A stretch of DNA of 64,000 nucleotides from a candidate division FCPU426 bacterium (GTDB taxonomy: Bacteria; Oederibacteriota; Muellerivitia; Muellerivitales; Muellerivitaceae): the NCBI GenBank assembly GCA_027452205.1, contig DAIDGV010000024.1:590750-654749 (forward strand), given 5' to 3'. Under the pieces are notes generated by a model, which saw only the letters and a list, made by a program, of their open reading frames with translations, did no database searches and was not told the DNA's origin. Position numbers and translations under genes: made by a program. Positions 17,207 to 24,910 of this stretch are shown here, piece by piece (the stretch's first letter is position 1; each line of letters starts with the position of its first letter).

Positions 17207-18535
17207 ATGTCCCCCAAATTCCTGACCATCGCTGTTCTGACCCTTCTGGGGGTCACCGCCGCCTGTGGAGCCGAAGGTTTGAGCCTGGACAAGGCCGTGC
17301 GCGAAGCCCTGGCCAATTCCCCCTATTACCAAAAAGCCCAGGCTGTCGAAAACGAGACCTCCTGGGGGCAGTATGAGTCTTTCGCTCGGGGGTTCTTGCC
17401 GCAAGTTTCCATCAGCGGCCAGCATTTCTTCACGGAGAACTACAGCTTCTTGAACGTGGAATTCGGGTCGCCTTCGCCCATTCAATTCCCGGAGATCTAT
17501 CCCCAAACGACCTTGAACCTGGACGCCCGTATGGACATCTTTGACGGGTTCAAGAATGTCCACGAGATGAACGCCGCGGACCGGACCCATGAAGCGGCCC
17601 AGATTCTGGAAAGCTGGGCGGTGTTCCAAGTGAAGGAACGAGTGCGGCTCAAGTTCTATACCGCCATGGCCGCTAAGGTGCTCTTGGACATGGCCACGGA
17701 GAATGTAAAGACCCTCGAAGACCATCTGCGTATCGTGCAAGACCGGTTAGAGAATGGGGACGCCACGAAGTACGATAAATTGAGGGTCGAAGTGCAATTG
17801 GACGAAGCGAAGTCGGACCAGTTGGTGGCCAGCGATAACGTGGTCATTGCCCGCAAAGACCTGGCCCAGACCATGGGCCTTAAGAGCGATGACCGCTTGT
17901 TGAGCGGTAAAGTGCCGGCCATCGAAGTGGACAAATGGTTATCCCGAGTGCAGGACGTGGACTTCGCCAACCGACCGGACCTGAAGGCTAAATGGATGCA
18001 GGCCCAAGCGGCGGCGGACGCCAGCGCGGCTAGTGGTTCCTTCTGGGCACCGAAGATCTCCTTGATCGGCGAATATCAGTTCTATAACTCGCCCGATTAT
18101 TTGACGACGGGATTGAGCAACACGAGCGATTTCCGCACCGATTATTTCCTTGGCGCGGCGGCCACTTGGGACATCTTTGACGGGGGCATTTCCCTGGCCA
18201 AGGCCAAGGAAGCGGAAGCAAAAGCCAAAGAAGCCCAGGCCGATTTAAAAACCGTCCAAGTGCAAGCTCCCTTCGACCTGGACATGTGGAAACGCCGGTT
18301 GGCTTCCAGCGGCGCGCTTTATGAAGCCAAGCTGACGGACGTGGATAAGGCCAAAGAAAGCGTTCGCCTTGCCACCTTGGGGTTCAAGGCGGGGACGAAC
18401 ACGACGACGGATGTGCTGGACGCCGAATTGGACAAGTACCGAGCCTCGGCGGGCGTGGTGAAGGCGGAGTTGGACATTTTAGAAGCGGTGACGAATCTAG
18501 AACTTGCGACAGGAAAGAGGTTGACCAATGAGTGA
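17207..18535 (+). CDS. TolC-family outer-membrane efflux channel
   Basis: 442-residue outer-membrane factor with a signal peptide (ending TAACGAEG; the Cys gives a possible but poor lipobox). It has the internal duplication of TolC proteins: long helices rich in Ala/Lys/Glu (KAKEAEAKAKEAQADLKTV) and two beta segments (VSISGQHFFTEN in the first repeat, ISLIGEYQFYNS in the second). Ending motifs TTDVLDAELDKYRASAG and NLELATGKRL are typical. It starts 4 bases after marR and its last 8 bases overlap the emrA-like gene, so the genes are translationally coupled. Confidence 0.94.
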   Translation: MSPKFLTIAVLTLLGVTAACGAEGLSLDKAVREALANSPYYQKAQAVENETSWGQYESFARGFLPQVSISGQHFFTENYSFLNVEFGSPSPIQFPEIYPQTTLNLDARMDIFDGFKNVHEMNAADRTHEAAQILESWAVFQVKERVRLKFYTAMAAKVLLDMATENVKTLEDHLRIVQDRLENGDATKYDKLRVEVQLDEAKSDQLVASDNVVIARKDLAQTMGLKSDDRLLSGKVPAIEVDKWLSRVQDVDFANRPDLKAKWMQAQAAADASAASGSFWAPKISLIGEYQFYNSPDYLTTGLSNTSDFRTDYFLGAAATWDIFDGGISLAKAKEAEAKAKEAQADLKTVQVQAPFDLDMWKRRLASSGALYEAKLTDVDKAKESVRLATLGFKAGTNTTTDVLDAELDKYRASAGVVKAELDILEAVTNLELATGKRLTNE

Positions 18536-19403
18536 GCAAACTAACGCGCCGGCCAACGGCAAAAAGAAGAACATATTTCCCATCCTGATCCTGGCGGCTC
18601 TGGCGGTGGTGGCTTATTTCGTGGTGCAAGGCTACCTCTATGAGGAGACCGACGACGCCTACGTGCAAGCCCACTCCTTGATGCTGGCCCCCCGTATCGG
18701 CGGGACGGTGGCCAAGGTGCTGGTCCTGGAGAACCAAAAAGTGAAGGCGGGAGAGGTGCTGGCCCAACTGGACGACCGGGATTACACCACCGCTTATAAC
18801 CAGTCGGTGGCGGACCTGAACTCGGTCCAAGCGGACCTGGACCAGGCCAAGAAGGACTTCAACCGCGTGTCGAAGCTCTACAAGGCCGCGGCGGTCTCGC
18901 ACCAGCAATATGACGGGGCGGTGGCCAAATACCACAACCTGACCGCGCGTTTGGAAGCGGACGAGTTCAAGGCGGAACAGGCCAAATTGAACCTCAGCTA
19001 CACCCAGATCACCGCGCCCGAGGACGGCGTGATCGCCAAGAAGTCCGTCGAGCCGGGCATGGTGGTACCGCCGGGCCAAGCGCTCTTCGGTTTCGTCAGC
19101 TCCCGGGAACGCTGGGTGACGGCTAATTTCAAAGAGACCCAATTGGGCAAGATCAAGCCCGGCCAGAAGGTCGACATCAGCGTGGACGCCATCTCGGGCA
19201 AGAAATACGAGGGTGTGGTGGATAGTATCGGGTCCAGCACCGGTTCCACTTTCACTTTGCTGCCGCCGGACAATTCCACGGGCAATTTTACCAAGGTCGT
19301 GCAGAGGGTGCCGGTCAAGATCAAGCTGATCGGGTTGACCTCGCAGGATATCGACCGCTTGGCCGACGGGCTTTCGGCGGTGGTTTCCATCCGTATTCGG
19401 TGA
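18528..19403 (+). CDS. EmrA/HlyD-type membrane fusion protein
   Basis: 291-residue periplasmic adaptor anchored by one N-terminal membrane helix (about residues 17-37). Elements in order: YEETDDAYVQAHSLMLAPRIGGTVAKVLV (first lipoyl half), an alpha-hairpin with Ala/Lys/Asp-rich helices, TQITAPEDGVIAKKSVEPG (second lipoyl half), and a beta-barrel ending at VSIRIR. It links the MFS pump to the TolC-type channel. It is shorter than E. coli EmrA, mainly in the alpha-hairpin. It overlaps the upstream gene by 8 bases. A 285-base gap with a structured element separates it from the pump gene. Confidence 0.94.
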   Translation: MSEQTNAPANGKKKNIFPILILAALAVVAYFVVQGYLYEETDDAYVQAHSLMLAPRIGGTVAKVLVLENQKVKAGEVLAQLDDRDYTTAYNQSVADLNSVQADLDQAKKDFNRVSKLYKAAAVSHQQYDGAVAKYHNLTARLEADEFKAEQAKLNLSYTQITAPEDGVIAKKSVEPGMVVPPGQALFGFVSSRERWVTANFKETQLGKIKPGQKVDISVDAISGKKYEGVVDSIGSSTGSTFTLLPPDNSTGNFTKVVQRVPVKIKLIGLTSQDIDRLADGLSAVVSIRIR

Positions 19404-19470
19404 CCGTTCGATAGATCGCAAAAGACGAGTCGTGATCCATTGATAAGGTTCGGTTTTTATTGAGGCTGTA

Positions 19471-19567
19471 CCGGCGTCGGTCCGCAAGGACGTGAAGTCC
19501 AGGGGAAACAGGGCCCCGCAAACCTCGAAGCTGAGGCGGACCAAGCGTCTTGGTGGTCCGACACCGG
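19471..19567. ncRNA. Candidate branched structured RNA in efflux operon
   Basis: Between the emrA- and emrB-like genes. Outer stem: CCGGCGTCGG (19471-19480) with CCGACACCGG (19558-19567), 9 of 10 paired. Inside are TCC-GCAA-GGA (19481-19490, GNRA loop), GGGG/CCCC (19502-19505 with 19514-19517), CCTC/GAGG (19523-19526 with 19533-19536) and CCAAG-CGT-CTTGG (19541-19553). CGGACC (19537-19542) can alternatively pair with GGTCCG (19555-19560), so a switch is possible. No known riboswitch class fits. Strand and function are unproven. Confidence 0.4.
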
Positions 19568-19582
19568 AAAAGTAGAAGTCTT

Positions 19583-19666
19583 GAACCACAAAGGTCACTA
19601 AGAACACAAAGTTCTTCCAGCCTTTGAATTAACCGTGCAGTGACCACTTTGTACACTTAGTGGTTC
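19583..19666. repeat. Inverted pair of ACCAC-AAAG type intergenic repeats
   Basis: GAACCACAAAGG (from 19583) continuing TCACTAAGAACACAAAG to 19611, and in inverted orientation CACTTTGTACACTTAGTGGTTC at 19645-19666. Both follow the pattern GAACCAC-(A/T)AAG-ACAAAG. They could form a cruciform or long hairpin 20-100 bases before the EmrB-like start. This motif is, as I recall, a common dispersed repeat in several environmental phyla. Confidence 0.6.
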
Positions 19667-19688
19667 GGGGGTTAGAGGTGATAATTTT

Positions 19689-21290
19689 ATGAGCGAACCG
19701 CAACCACAAGAAAAAGGCATTTCCCGCGCCGCCCTGATGATCGTCATCACGGCGGGTATCGCGTCCCTCCTGGAGATCGTGGACACGTCCATCGTGAACG
19801 TGGCCATCCCTACCATGATGGGCAACCTGGGGGCAACGCTGGACGATATTGGCTGGGTGGTGACCGGTTACATCATTTCCAACGCCATCGTGCTGCCCAT
19901 TTCAGGCTGGCTAGGCACCCGTTTCGGCCGCAAACGCTATTACGTTACCTGTATCGTTCTTTTCGTCGCTACCTCAGTGGCCTGCGGGTTGGCGCCCAAC
20001 CTCTATACCCTCATCTTTTTCCGCATTATCCAAGGCGCCGCGGGCGGCGCGTTACTGCCCACTTCCCAAGCCCTCATTTTGGAAGCTTTTCCAGGCCGGG
20101 CCGGGTTGGGGAATGCCCTTTACGGTATGGTGGTCATTATCGGCCCCACGGTCGGCCCGCCCCTGGGCGGCTGGCTGACGGACCATTTCGGTTGGCGCTC
20201 TATCTTCAATATCAACGTGCCTTTCGGCATCCTGGCCTTGTTCCTGGCCGGTCTTTATGTGACCGACCACGAAGTCGAGGCGAAACACGCGGAACAACAT
20301 GAAAGGATGAAAAGCGCGCCGGTCGATACGATCGGCCTGTCGCTTCTCATCACCGGTATCGGCTGTCTCCAATACGTGCTTGAACGCGGCCAAGCGGATG
20401 ATTGGTTCGCCAGCGGACTCATCCTGGCTTGTTCCATTGTGGCGGGCATTTGCATACCCGCTTTCATTTGGTGGGAACTCAAGATCGAGAATCCCATCAT
20501 GGACCTGAGGCTTTACAAGAATTTCGCGCTCATTAACGGCACCATCATGATGGGTACCCTGGGCGCCATGCTTTACGGTCTGGTCTTTTTTGTGCCCATC
20601 TTCGCCAGCGTCATCATGGGCATGGATGCCAGCCAGACGGGCAATTTGTTCACACCCGGCGCCATCGCGGCGGGGGTCATGATGCCCATCATGGGCAGCC
20701 AACTGCATAAGTTCGACCCCCGGTTGTTCATGCTTTGGGGCATCACCTGCGTGGAGGTCTGCCTGGTCCTGATGACCTCTTGGAGCCCGATCAGCACCTA
20801 CTCGGACATGTTCTGGCCCTTGATGATCCGCGGGCTCGGCATGGCGGGGCTTTTTATCCCCATCAACGCGGTGGTCTTAGGGCAGTTCCGCGGGCCGGCC
20901 CTGGGCCAGGCGGCGGGTATCATGAACCTGTCCCGGCAGTTGGGCGGATCCATCGGTATCGCGTTCCTCTCCACCATGTTCAACCACTCCCAGGACGTGG
21001 CCTTCGAGAACCTGCGCGGTCATGTCAGTCCCCTGAACTCCAGCTTCAGCCAATGGGCCCAAAGCGCCCGGGGCGCGGCCTATAAGTTCTCCGATAGCCT
21101 GGGTCTCTATCAACCGGACAGCCTGGTCATGAAAGAAGCTTACTTCCGCGTGAAGCGGCAGGCTTTCGGGCTCAGCTTCGAGTACATGTGCTGGGTGATG
21201 GTCATCACCTTCGCTTTCGGGCTCATCCCGGTCTATTTCCTCAAACGGCCCAAGGGCGCGGGTGTCCTGAAACCGGTGGACGCGCACTAA
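19689..21290 (+). CDS. EmrB/QacA-type (DHA2) MFS drug exporter
   Basis: 533-residue inner-membrane proton antiporter of the DHA2 family, whose members usually have 14 membrane helices. Signature elements are the LEIVDTSIVNVAIPTM motif in the first helix, GWLGTRFGRKRYYV (motif A), FRIIQGAAGGALLPTSQAL (motif B/C) and LGGWLTDHFGWRSIFNINVPFG. With the upstream EmrA- and TolC-like proteins it forms a tripartite pump across both membranes. The substrate is unknown; amphipathic drugs, bile-like compounds or phenolics are usual. It is the last gene of the marR operon. Confidence 0.95.
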   Translation: MSEPQPQEKGISRAALMIVITAGIASLLEIVDTSIVNVAIPTMMGNLGATLDDIGWVVTGYIISNAIVLPISGWLGTRFGRKRYYVTCIVLFVATSVACGLAPNLYTLIFFRIIQGAAGGALLPTSQALILEAFPGRAGLGNALYGMVVIIGPTVGPPLGGWLTDHFGWRSIFNINVPFGILALFLAGLYVTDHEVEAKHAEQHERMKSAPVDTIGLSLLITGIGCLQYVLERGQADDWFASGLILACSIVAGICIPAFIWWELKIENPIMDLRLYKNFALINGTIMMGTLGAMLYGLVFFVPIFASVIMGMDASQTGNLFTPGAIAAGVMMPIMGSQLHKFDPRLFMLWGITCVEVCLVLMTSWSPISTYSDMFWPLMIRGLGMAGLFIPINAVVLGQFRGPALGQAAGIMNLSRQLGGSIGIAFLSTMFNHSQDVAFENLRGHVSPLNSSFSQWAQSARGAAYKFSDSLGLYQPDSLVMKEAYFRVKRQAFGLSFEYMCWVMVITFAFGLIPVYFLKRPKGAGVLKPVDAH

Positions 21291-21411
21291 TCCAGGCGGC
21301 CGCCGGGGGATCCTCCCTGAATTCCCCGGCTGGCCTCTCATCCCTTTCCCCTTTGCCCGTTTTCTTGGCATAATGAGCGCCGATTGGACGTTCATTCCTT
21401 TAGGGACCGTC

Positions 21412-22608
21412 ATGAAAAAAACGCCTCTCTCACTTTTCGCCCTCCTTTTCCTCGTTTCCTGCGGGGTTTCCAAACAAAAGGTCCTGACCCAAGTGGACTC
21501 CCTGTTGACCCAAAAGAAATATGAATCCGCTTATAAACTGTTGGAAAAGGCCGATCCGAACAACCAGATCCCCGAATTGACCCTGGAAAAGGTCCAGATC
21601 GCGTTGGACGATTATGTTTTCAGCGAGAACTTGAAGGTCTTTTGTTTCCGGGACATGGCCGTGGACCAAAATGTGGAGGATTTCCGGGGACAGCAGGGGA
21701 GTTATGTCCGCTATAACCTGGATCCGGAACAAGCGCTCTCGGCGCTGCTCCTCAAATTCCCGGAAGATTGGCGGCTCTACCAAGCCTTAGGCGAATACGA
21801 TTACCAGTTCTATTTGAACCATGACCGCAATGAGGCGGACAAAGGACTGGCCCGGCTCAAGCTGGCCCAAAGCTATTTTTACCAAGCGGCCAACCATCAA
21901 GCGGCGGATTCCAAAAGCTACTACCACTTGGGTTTGGTGAATCTTTACTTACAGGACGTCAAAGGGGCGGAGGCTTGTTTCAAGGCGTCCCTGCAGGCAG
22001 GGAACGCCAGCGCGGATAATTATTACAACCTGGCCTTCACCCAATATAGTTTAGGCGAACTGGCGCCCAGTGTTGATAGCGCCGAAAAGGCCCTCAATCT
22101 TTACACCCTGATCCCTGAAAAAGCGCTCTGCGCGCATTTATTGGTACTGGCTTCCATGGCCTTGCAGGACGAGAGCGGTTCCATCAAATATTTGGAGATG
22201 ATCCACCAATTCCAACCGCAGGATTATGAGGCCCTCAAGGACCTTTTGACGCTCTATGTGAAGAAGGGAATGGCGGACAAAGCCCAAACCGACGCCCAGG
22301 CGCTCCTGGCCATCCAGCCCACTAACCCCGCGATCCTGCAGGACATCGACGGGATCTATTTACAGTATGGAAGGGTGAACGAGTTCTACGACTTCCTGCA
22401 CAAGATGATGTTCCTTTATGCCCACCAAGACCCGGTGTTGGGGAACCTTTACTTCTATCAGGCCAACGCGGACCTGTTCGTGAACCATAAAAAGTCCGCC
22501 CGTACGTCGCTGCGCATGGCGAAGATCTATTACCTTCACTCGCTTCCGCCGACGGATGATGTCTTTCAGGTGATCGAGAATAAGCTCAAAGAACTGACGG
22601 CCAAGTAG
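21412..22608 (+). CDS. TPR-repeat lipoprotein
   Basis: 398-residue lipoprotein if started at the ATG at 21412 (MKKTPLSLF); an upstream ATG at 21373 would give 13 extra residues before the leader. The lipobox is LVSC near residue 18. The mature part is helical with several degenerate TPR pairs, clearest at YYHLGLVNLYLQDVKGAEACFKASLQAG and YYNLAFTQYSLGELAPSVDSAEKAL. TPRs mediate protein-protein contacts, so a periplasmic scaffold or assembly role is inferred, without a known partner. A CATAAT hexamer at 21369-21374 may be the -10. Confidence 0.82.
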   Translation: MKKTPLSLFALLFLVSCGVSKQKVLTQVDSLLTQKKYESAYKLLEKADPNNQIPELTLEKVQIALDDYVFSENLKVFCFRDMAVDQNVEDFRGQQGSYVRYNLDPEQALSALLLKFPEDWRLYQALGEYDYQFYLNHDRNEADKGLARLKLAQSYFYQAANHQAADSKSYYHLGLVNLYLQDVKGAEACFKASLQAGNASADNYYNLAFTQYSLGELAPSVDSAEKALNLYTLIPEKALCAHLLVLASMALQDESGSIKYLEMIHQFQPQDYEALKDLLTLYVKKGMADKAQTDAQALLAIQPTNPAILQDIDGIYLQYGRVNEFYDFLHKMMFLYAHQDPVLGNLYFYQANADLFVNHKKSARTSLRMAKIYYLHSLPPTDDVFQVIENKLKELTAK

Positions 22609-22611
22609 CCG

Positions 22612-22986
22612 CTAAGGCCCTGAAACCGATAATTGAATGTTGCCGTTGACGGTTACCGATTTAACCGTACCCACATAAACATTACCGCTGCTGGTATTGA
22701 AAGTATCGTTATAATTTTGGGAATTATTATTGTTATAAACGCAGCCTGAACCATTTGTCTGGAAGTTCAAAGTGTGGGAACCTGGACTGACCAAGGGGAA
22801 TTGGTTAAAAGCCCCTTGGCCGATGGTCACGGTGTTGTTCCCATCCAGGCTGACGATAACCGGACAGCCACCGCCATACTGGTTGCTGGCTTGAACGGTG
22901 ACTTGGTTCGCGGTTGGATTCAATAGATTGCAACTCGCCGCGAAAAATAAAAATGCCGCGCAAAAGGCCCAAACGAAATATCTCAT
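22612..22986 (-). CDS. Small exported lipoprotein, unknown
   Basis: 124-residue predicted lipoprotein, starting at the ATG at 22986 behind a clear GAAGGAG site. The leader is MRYFVWAFCAAFLFFAASC with Cys at residue 19. The mature part is Asn/Gly/Ser/Val-rich (NQYGGGCPVIVSLDG, SGSGCVYNNNNSQNYND), beta-rich, with two further Cys that may form a disulfide. The C-terminus GNIQLSVSGP ends like a small beta-sandwich. I do not recognise a family. It converges with the TPR lipoprotein gene, 3 bases apart. Confidence 0.7.
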   Translation of the reverse strand: MRYFVWAFCAAFLFFAASCNLLNPTANQVTVQASNQYGGGCPVIVSLDGNNTVTIGQGAFNQFPLVSPGSHTLNFQTNGSGCVYNNNNSQNYNDTFNTSSGNVYVGTVKSVTVNGNIQLSVSGP

Positions 22987-23171
22987 TACCTTCTCCTTCG
23001 ATGACTCAAACTGCCACGATTTTAGACGTTTCGGCAGGGTTTTGGTGGCAAGAATCCCCAGAACACCCATTTTTATAGGCAAATCCGGGTTCTTTAGCAA
23101 CCCTTGAGACAAAAAGGTAAGAATTGGGATCTATCTTGGGTAGGACCAATTCCTCTCAGGAGCGTCCATTT

Positions 23172-23384
23172 ATGGGTGTTTTTGGCGTTATTTTTTTGTC
23201 GGTTCCATTTTATTTCCTATGGAATTACCTGGCGCCGATCTATTTGCCCCAACTCCCGCCGGTCTATCTGCACGTGCCGTTTTGGCATTGCGTTGGGATC
23301 TTCGGTTTGGCGGCCATCTTTCGCCTGGTCTTTTTCCCCCAGGGAGCCTGTTGCGGATGGGGTTGGTGCCGCAAGCGGGATTAG
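23172..23384 (+). CDS. Small two-helix membrane protein, unknown
   Basis: 70-residue protein from the ATG at 23172, with AGGAG at 23158-23162; the frame is open further upstream but without a good start. Two hydrophobic segments, about residues 2-21 (VFGVIFLSVPFYFLWNYL) and 34-53, flank the motif IYLPQLPPVYLHVPFWHC. The tail CCGWGWCRKRD is Cys/Trp-rich and positively charged, so it is probably cytoplasmic. No function can be assigned. Confidence 0.6.
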   Translation: MGVFGVIFLSVPFYFLWNYLAPIYLPQLPPVYLHVPFWHCVGIFGLAAIFRLVFFPQGACCGWGWCRKRD

Positions 23385-23473
23385 CATCCCGCAAAACAAA
23401 CCGTAGGATTTCAGGGGCGTTCGTTATAAATTAGGTCCATGGCGCTGTCCAAAGACTTTCAAGCGAGCGCGAT

Positions 23474-23920
23474 ATGATCGTTTACCGACCCTATCTTCAA
23501 ACCAATCTTTTCCATCTTTTTGTCGGGATCCTGGCGCCGATCGGCTTTGGCACTGCCTTTTGGTTCTTGCTCCAGGGCCCGCCTTTTCACGAAAAGATCC
23601 TCCTGCTCCTGTCTTTTCCTTGCTTTGTGGTGGGAGGGATCTATTACTTGCTCGCTCACTGCGTGTGGAAACTGGTCTGTGATGACGAGAAGGGGCTTCT
23701 TTTCTTTTCCAAGACCTTCCGCCGGATAGTCTTCCGGGTCCGGGACCTGAAAGAGCTGAATGTTTACAATACTTTCCGGGGCGTCGATTACCGTTTCAAG
23801 ACGGGGTCACGCCAGATCACCATCGAGGAAATGGACGGGATGCCCGAGTTGATGACCTACCTGCGCCGGGCGAACCCGCAGGTGGACGTGACCAGCCCCG
23901 AAGACCATACTTTGTTCTAG
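23474..23920 (+). CDS. Two-helix membrane protein with PH-like cytoplasmic domain
   Basis: 148-residue protein. Two membrane segments (about residues 13-34 and 41-60) are followed by a beta-rich soluble part (KLVCDDEKGLLFFSKTFRRIVFRVRDLKELNVYNT and DYRFKTGSRQITIEEM) in the pattern of bacterial PH-like domains, ending in a helix (MPELMTYLRRANP). That fold assignment is from pattern only. A TATAAA hexamer at 23425-23430 may be the -10, and a terminator follows the stop. Confidence 0.7.
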   Translation: MIVYRPYLQTNLFHLFVGILAPIGFGTAFWFLLQGPPFHEKILLLLSFPCFVVGGIYYLLAHCVWKLVCDDEKGLLFFSKTFRRIVFRVRDLKELNVYNTFRGVDYRFKTGSRQITIEEMDGMPELMTYLRRANPQVDVTSPEDHTLF

Positions 23921-23930
23921 CAGGATGCTG

Positions 23931-23956
23931 AAAAAGCCCCTTCCAAGGGACTTTTT
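23931..23956 (+). terminator. Intrinsic terminator
   Basis: AAAAAG-C-CCCTT, CC loop, AAGGG-A-CTTTTT: an 11-bp stem with one mismatch, A-run before and T-run after, so it could work in both directions. It lies 11 bases after the stop of the PH-like gene. Confidence 0.8.
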
Positions 23957-23965
23957 CCTATTTAT

Positions 23966-24010
23966 GAACAAGCCACAAAGATTAAAACCCGTGGTTTAAA
24001 TGGCTTGTTC
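23966..24010. repeat. Inverted repeat around a small hairpin
   Basis: GAACAAGCCA at 23966-23975 and TGGCTTGTTC at 24001-24010 are perfect 10-bp complements separated by 25 bases; CCAC and GTGG inside extend the structure. It follows the terminator at 23931 and precedes the hairpin at 24028. Confidence 0.55.
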
Positions 24011-24027
24011 TAACCCATGGCTGCCGA

Positions 24028-24059
24028 CAGGGCGCTGAAAAATACCTTTCAGTGCCCTG
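24028..24059 (+). other. Strong hairpin in the leader of a small exported protein
   Basis: CAGGGCGCTGAAA (24028-24040) pairs with TTTCAGTGCCCTG (24047-24059) over 13 bp with one G-T wobble and a 6-nt loop. It ends 4 bases before the GAGAAGGG ribosome site of the next gene, so it may protect the transcript 5' end or affect translation. Confidence 0.55.
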
Positions 24060-24077
24060 TTAGAGAAGGGTGTGCCC

Positions 24078-24398
24078 TTGAAAACCGTCGTTATTTTCAT
24101 CTCGCTTTGCGCCGCGACCGCCGCTTGGGCCCAATATCAAACGGACCCGACCCATCTTTTCCCGGCGGCTTCCAACAGCTCGCCGTCCAAGAAAGCGCCG
24201 CCCAAGAACACCGTGATCTCCACCACGGACAAACAAAAGACGGGCATCCCCCTGCACCGCGCCGATAAGTTCTATCCCATCAACCAAAGCAAGCCCATTG
24301 CCATCACGTCGAACCGGCGGGTCTCCAAGCCCGTCACTGTGTGGAAGAACGCTAAAAAACCCAGCTATCACAGCCTCTACCAAGATCCCTCGCAGTAG
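24078..24398 (+). CDS. Small exported basic protein, unknown
   Basis: About 107 residues. The GAGAAGGG ribosome site (24063-24070) fits the TTG at 24078 (MKTVVIFIS) better than the GTG at 24072. A signal peptide (VVIFISLCAATAAWA) precedes a Gln/Lys/Ser/Pro-rich mature chain (SSPSKKAPPKN) without predicted globular structure, ending in SLYQDPSQ. No family is recognised. The stop lies 2 bases from the convergent thioesterase gene. Confidence 0.6.
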   Translation: MKTVVIFISLCAATAAWAQYQTDPTHLFPAASNSSPSKKAPPKNTVISTTDKQKTGIPLHRADKFYPINQSKPIAITSNRRVSKPVTVWKNAKKPSYHSLYQDPSQ

Positions 24399-24400
24399 AC

Positions 24401-24910
24401 CTATTTGACCGACCTCAGCCAGATGTGAACGTCCTTGGGCAGCCGGGGCGACCGGCCTTTCTGGCCCAGGACCCTCAACAATTCGGCGGTGGGTACCTTG
24501 CCCTGGGGCCCATGAAAAAGTCCCTGCAGGATGCTCTTGGCGCAAAGGGCGCCGTTCACCTCAAAAGTTTGTTCCACATAGATCCATTTCTTGTCCCAGC
24601 CCAGGATGCGCGTCTTTAATTCGAACTTTTGGAAAGGCCTCAGGGGTCGGATATAGAGGATCTTCAACGAACCCACGATGGGGAACCAGCGGTGGCGAAG
24701 GCAGTAGCCCAGGTGTCCGCCGCTCAAAAGCCAGTCGAACCGTCCCAGGTCCATGATGGTCAAATAACGGCCATTGTTCATGTGCAGGTTGTTGTCGATA
24801 TCGGTGGGCCAGACCCGGCCCTCGATGACCGAAGTGTCCATGAACCTCAACCGCTTTGGGAAAAAGAGCCGGGACAGGAACAATTTGAGCAGGCGGAAAT
24901 AAAGGTTCAT
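24401..24910 (-). CDS. Acyl-CoA thioesterase-like hotdog protein (THEM6-like)
   Basis: 169-residue hotdog-fold protein. The motif WPTDIDNNLHMNNGRYLTIMDLGRFDW matches the 4HBT/THEM6 thioesterase signature (D-x-D-x-N-x-H-M-N-N), where Asp is the catalytic residue and the Asn/His segment begins the hotdog helix. The N-terminus (LFLSRLFFPKRLRF) is basic and hydrophobic, as in membrane-associated THEM6. It probably hydrolyses a fatty acyl-CoA or related thioester. It overlaps the FUSC gene by 4 bases and would be translated after it. Confidence 0.82.
   Translation of the reverse strand: MNLYFRLLKLFLSRLFFPKRLRFMDTSVIEGRVWPTDIDNNLHMNNGRYLTIMDLGRFDWLLSGGHLGYCLRHRWFPIVGSLKILYIRPLRPFQKFELKTRILGWDKKWIYVEQTFEVNGALCAKSILQGLFHGPQGKVPTAELLRVLGQKGRSPRLPKDVHIWLRSVK

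Noticed and set aside
19471-19567. Cobalamin or cyclic-di-GMP riboswitch
   Set aside because: Short resemblances exist (CCCCGCAAAC, ACAGGG and CAAACC), but the conserved cores (AAAGGGAA then GGTGAAA for cobalamin; CACAGGGCAAACC then GACGCAAAGC for GEMM) are absent or out of order.
19555-19567. Guanidine-I (ykkC) riboswitch
   Set aside because: TGGTCCGA recalls the consensus, but the rest of the aptamer is missing.
18384-19607. Long antisense open frame (407 codons)
   Set aside because: It lies opposite the EmrA-like gene and the end of the TolC gene, has no ribosome site and gives an unstructured His/Arg/Gly-rich product. It is a codon-bias shadow.
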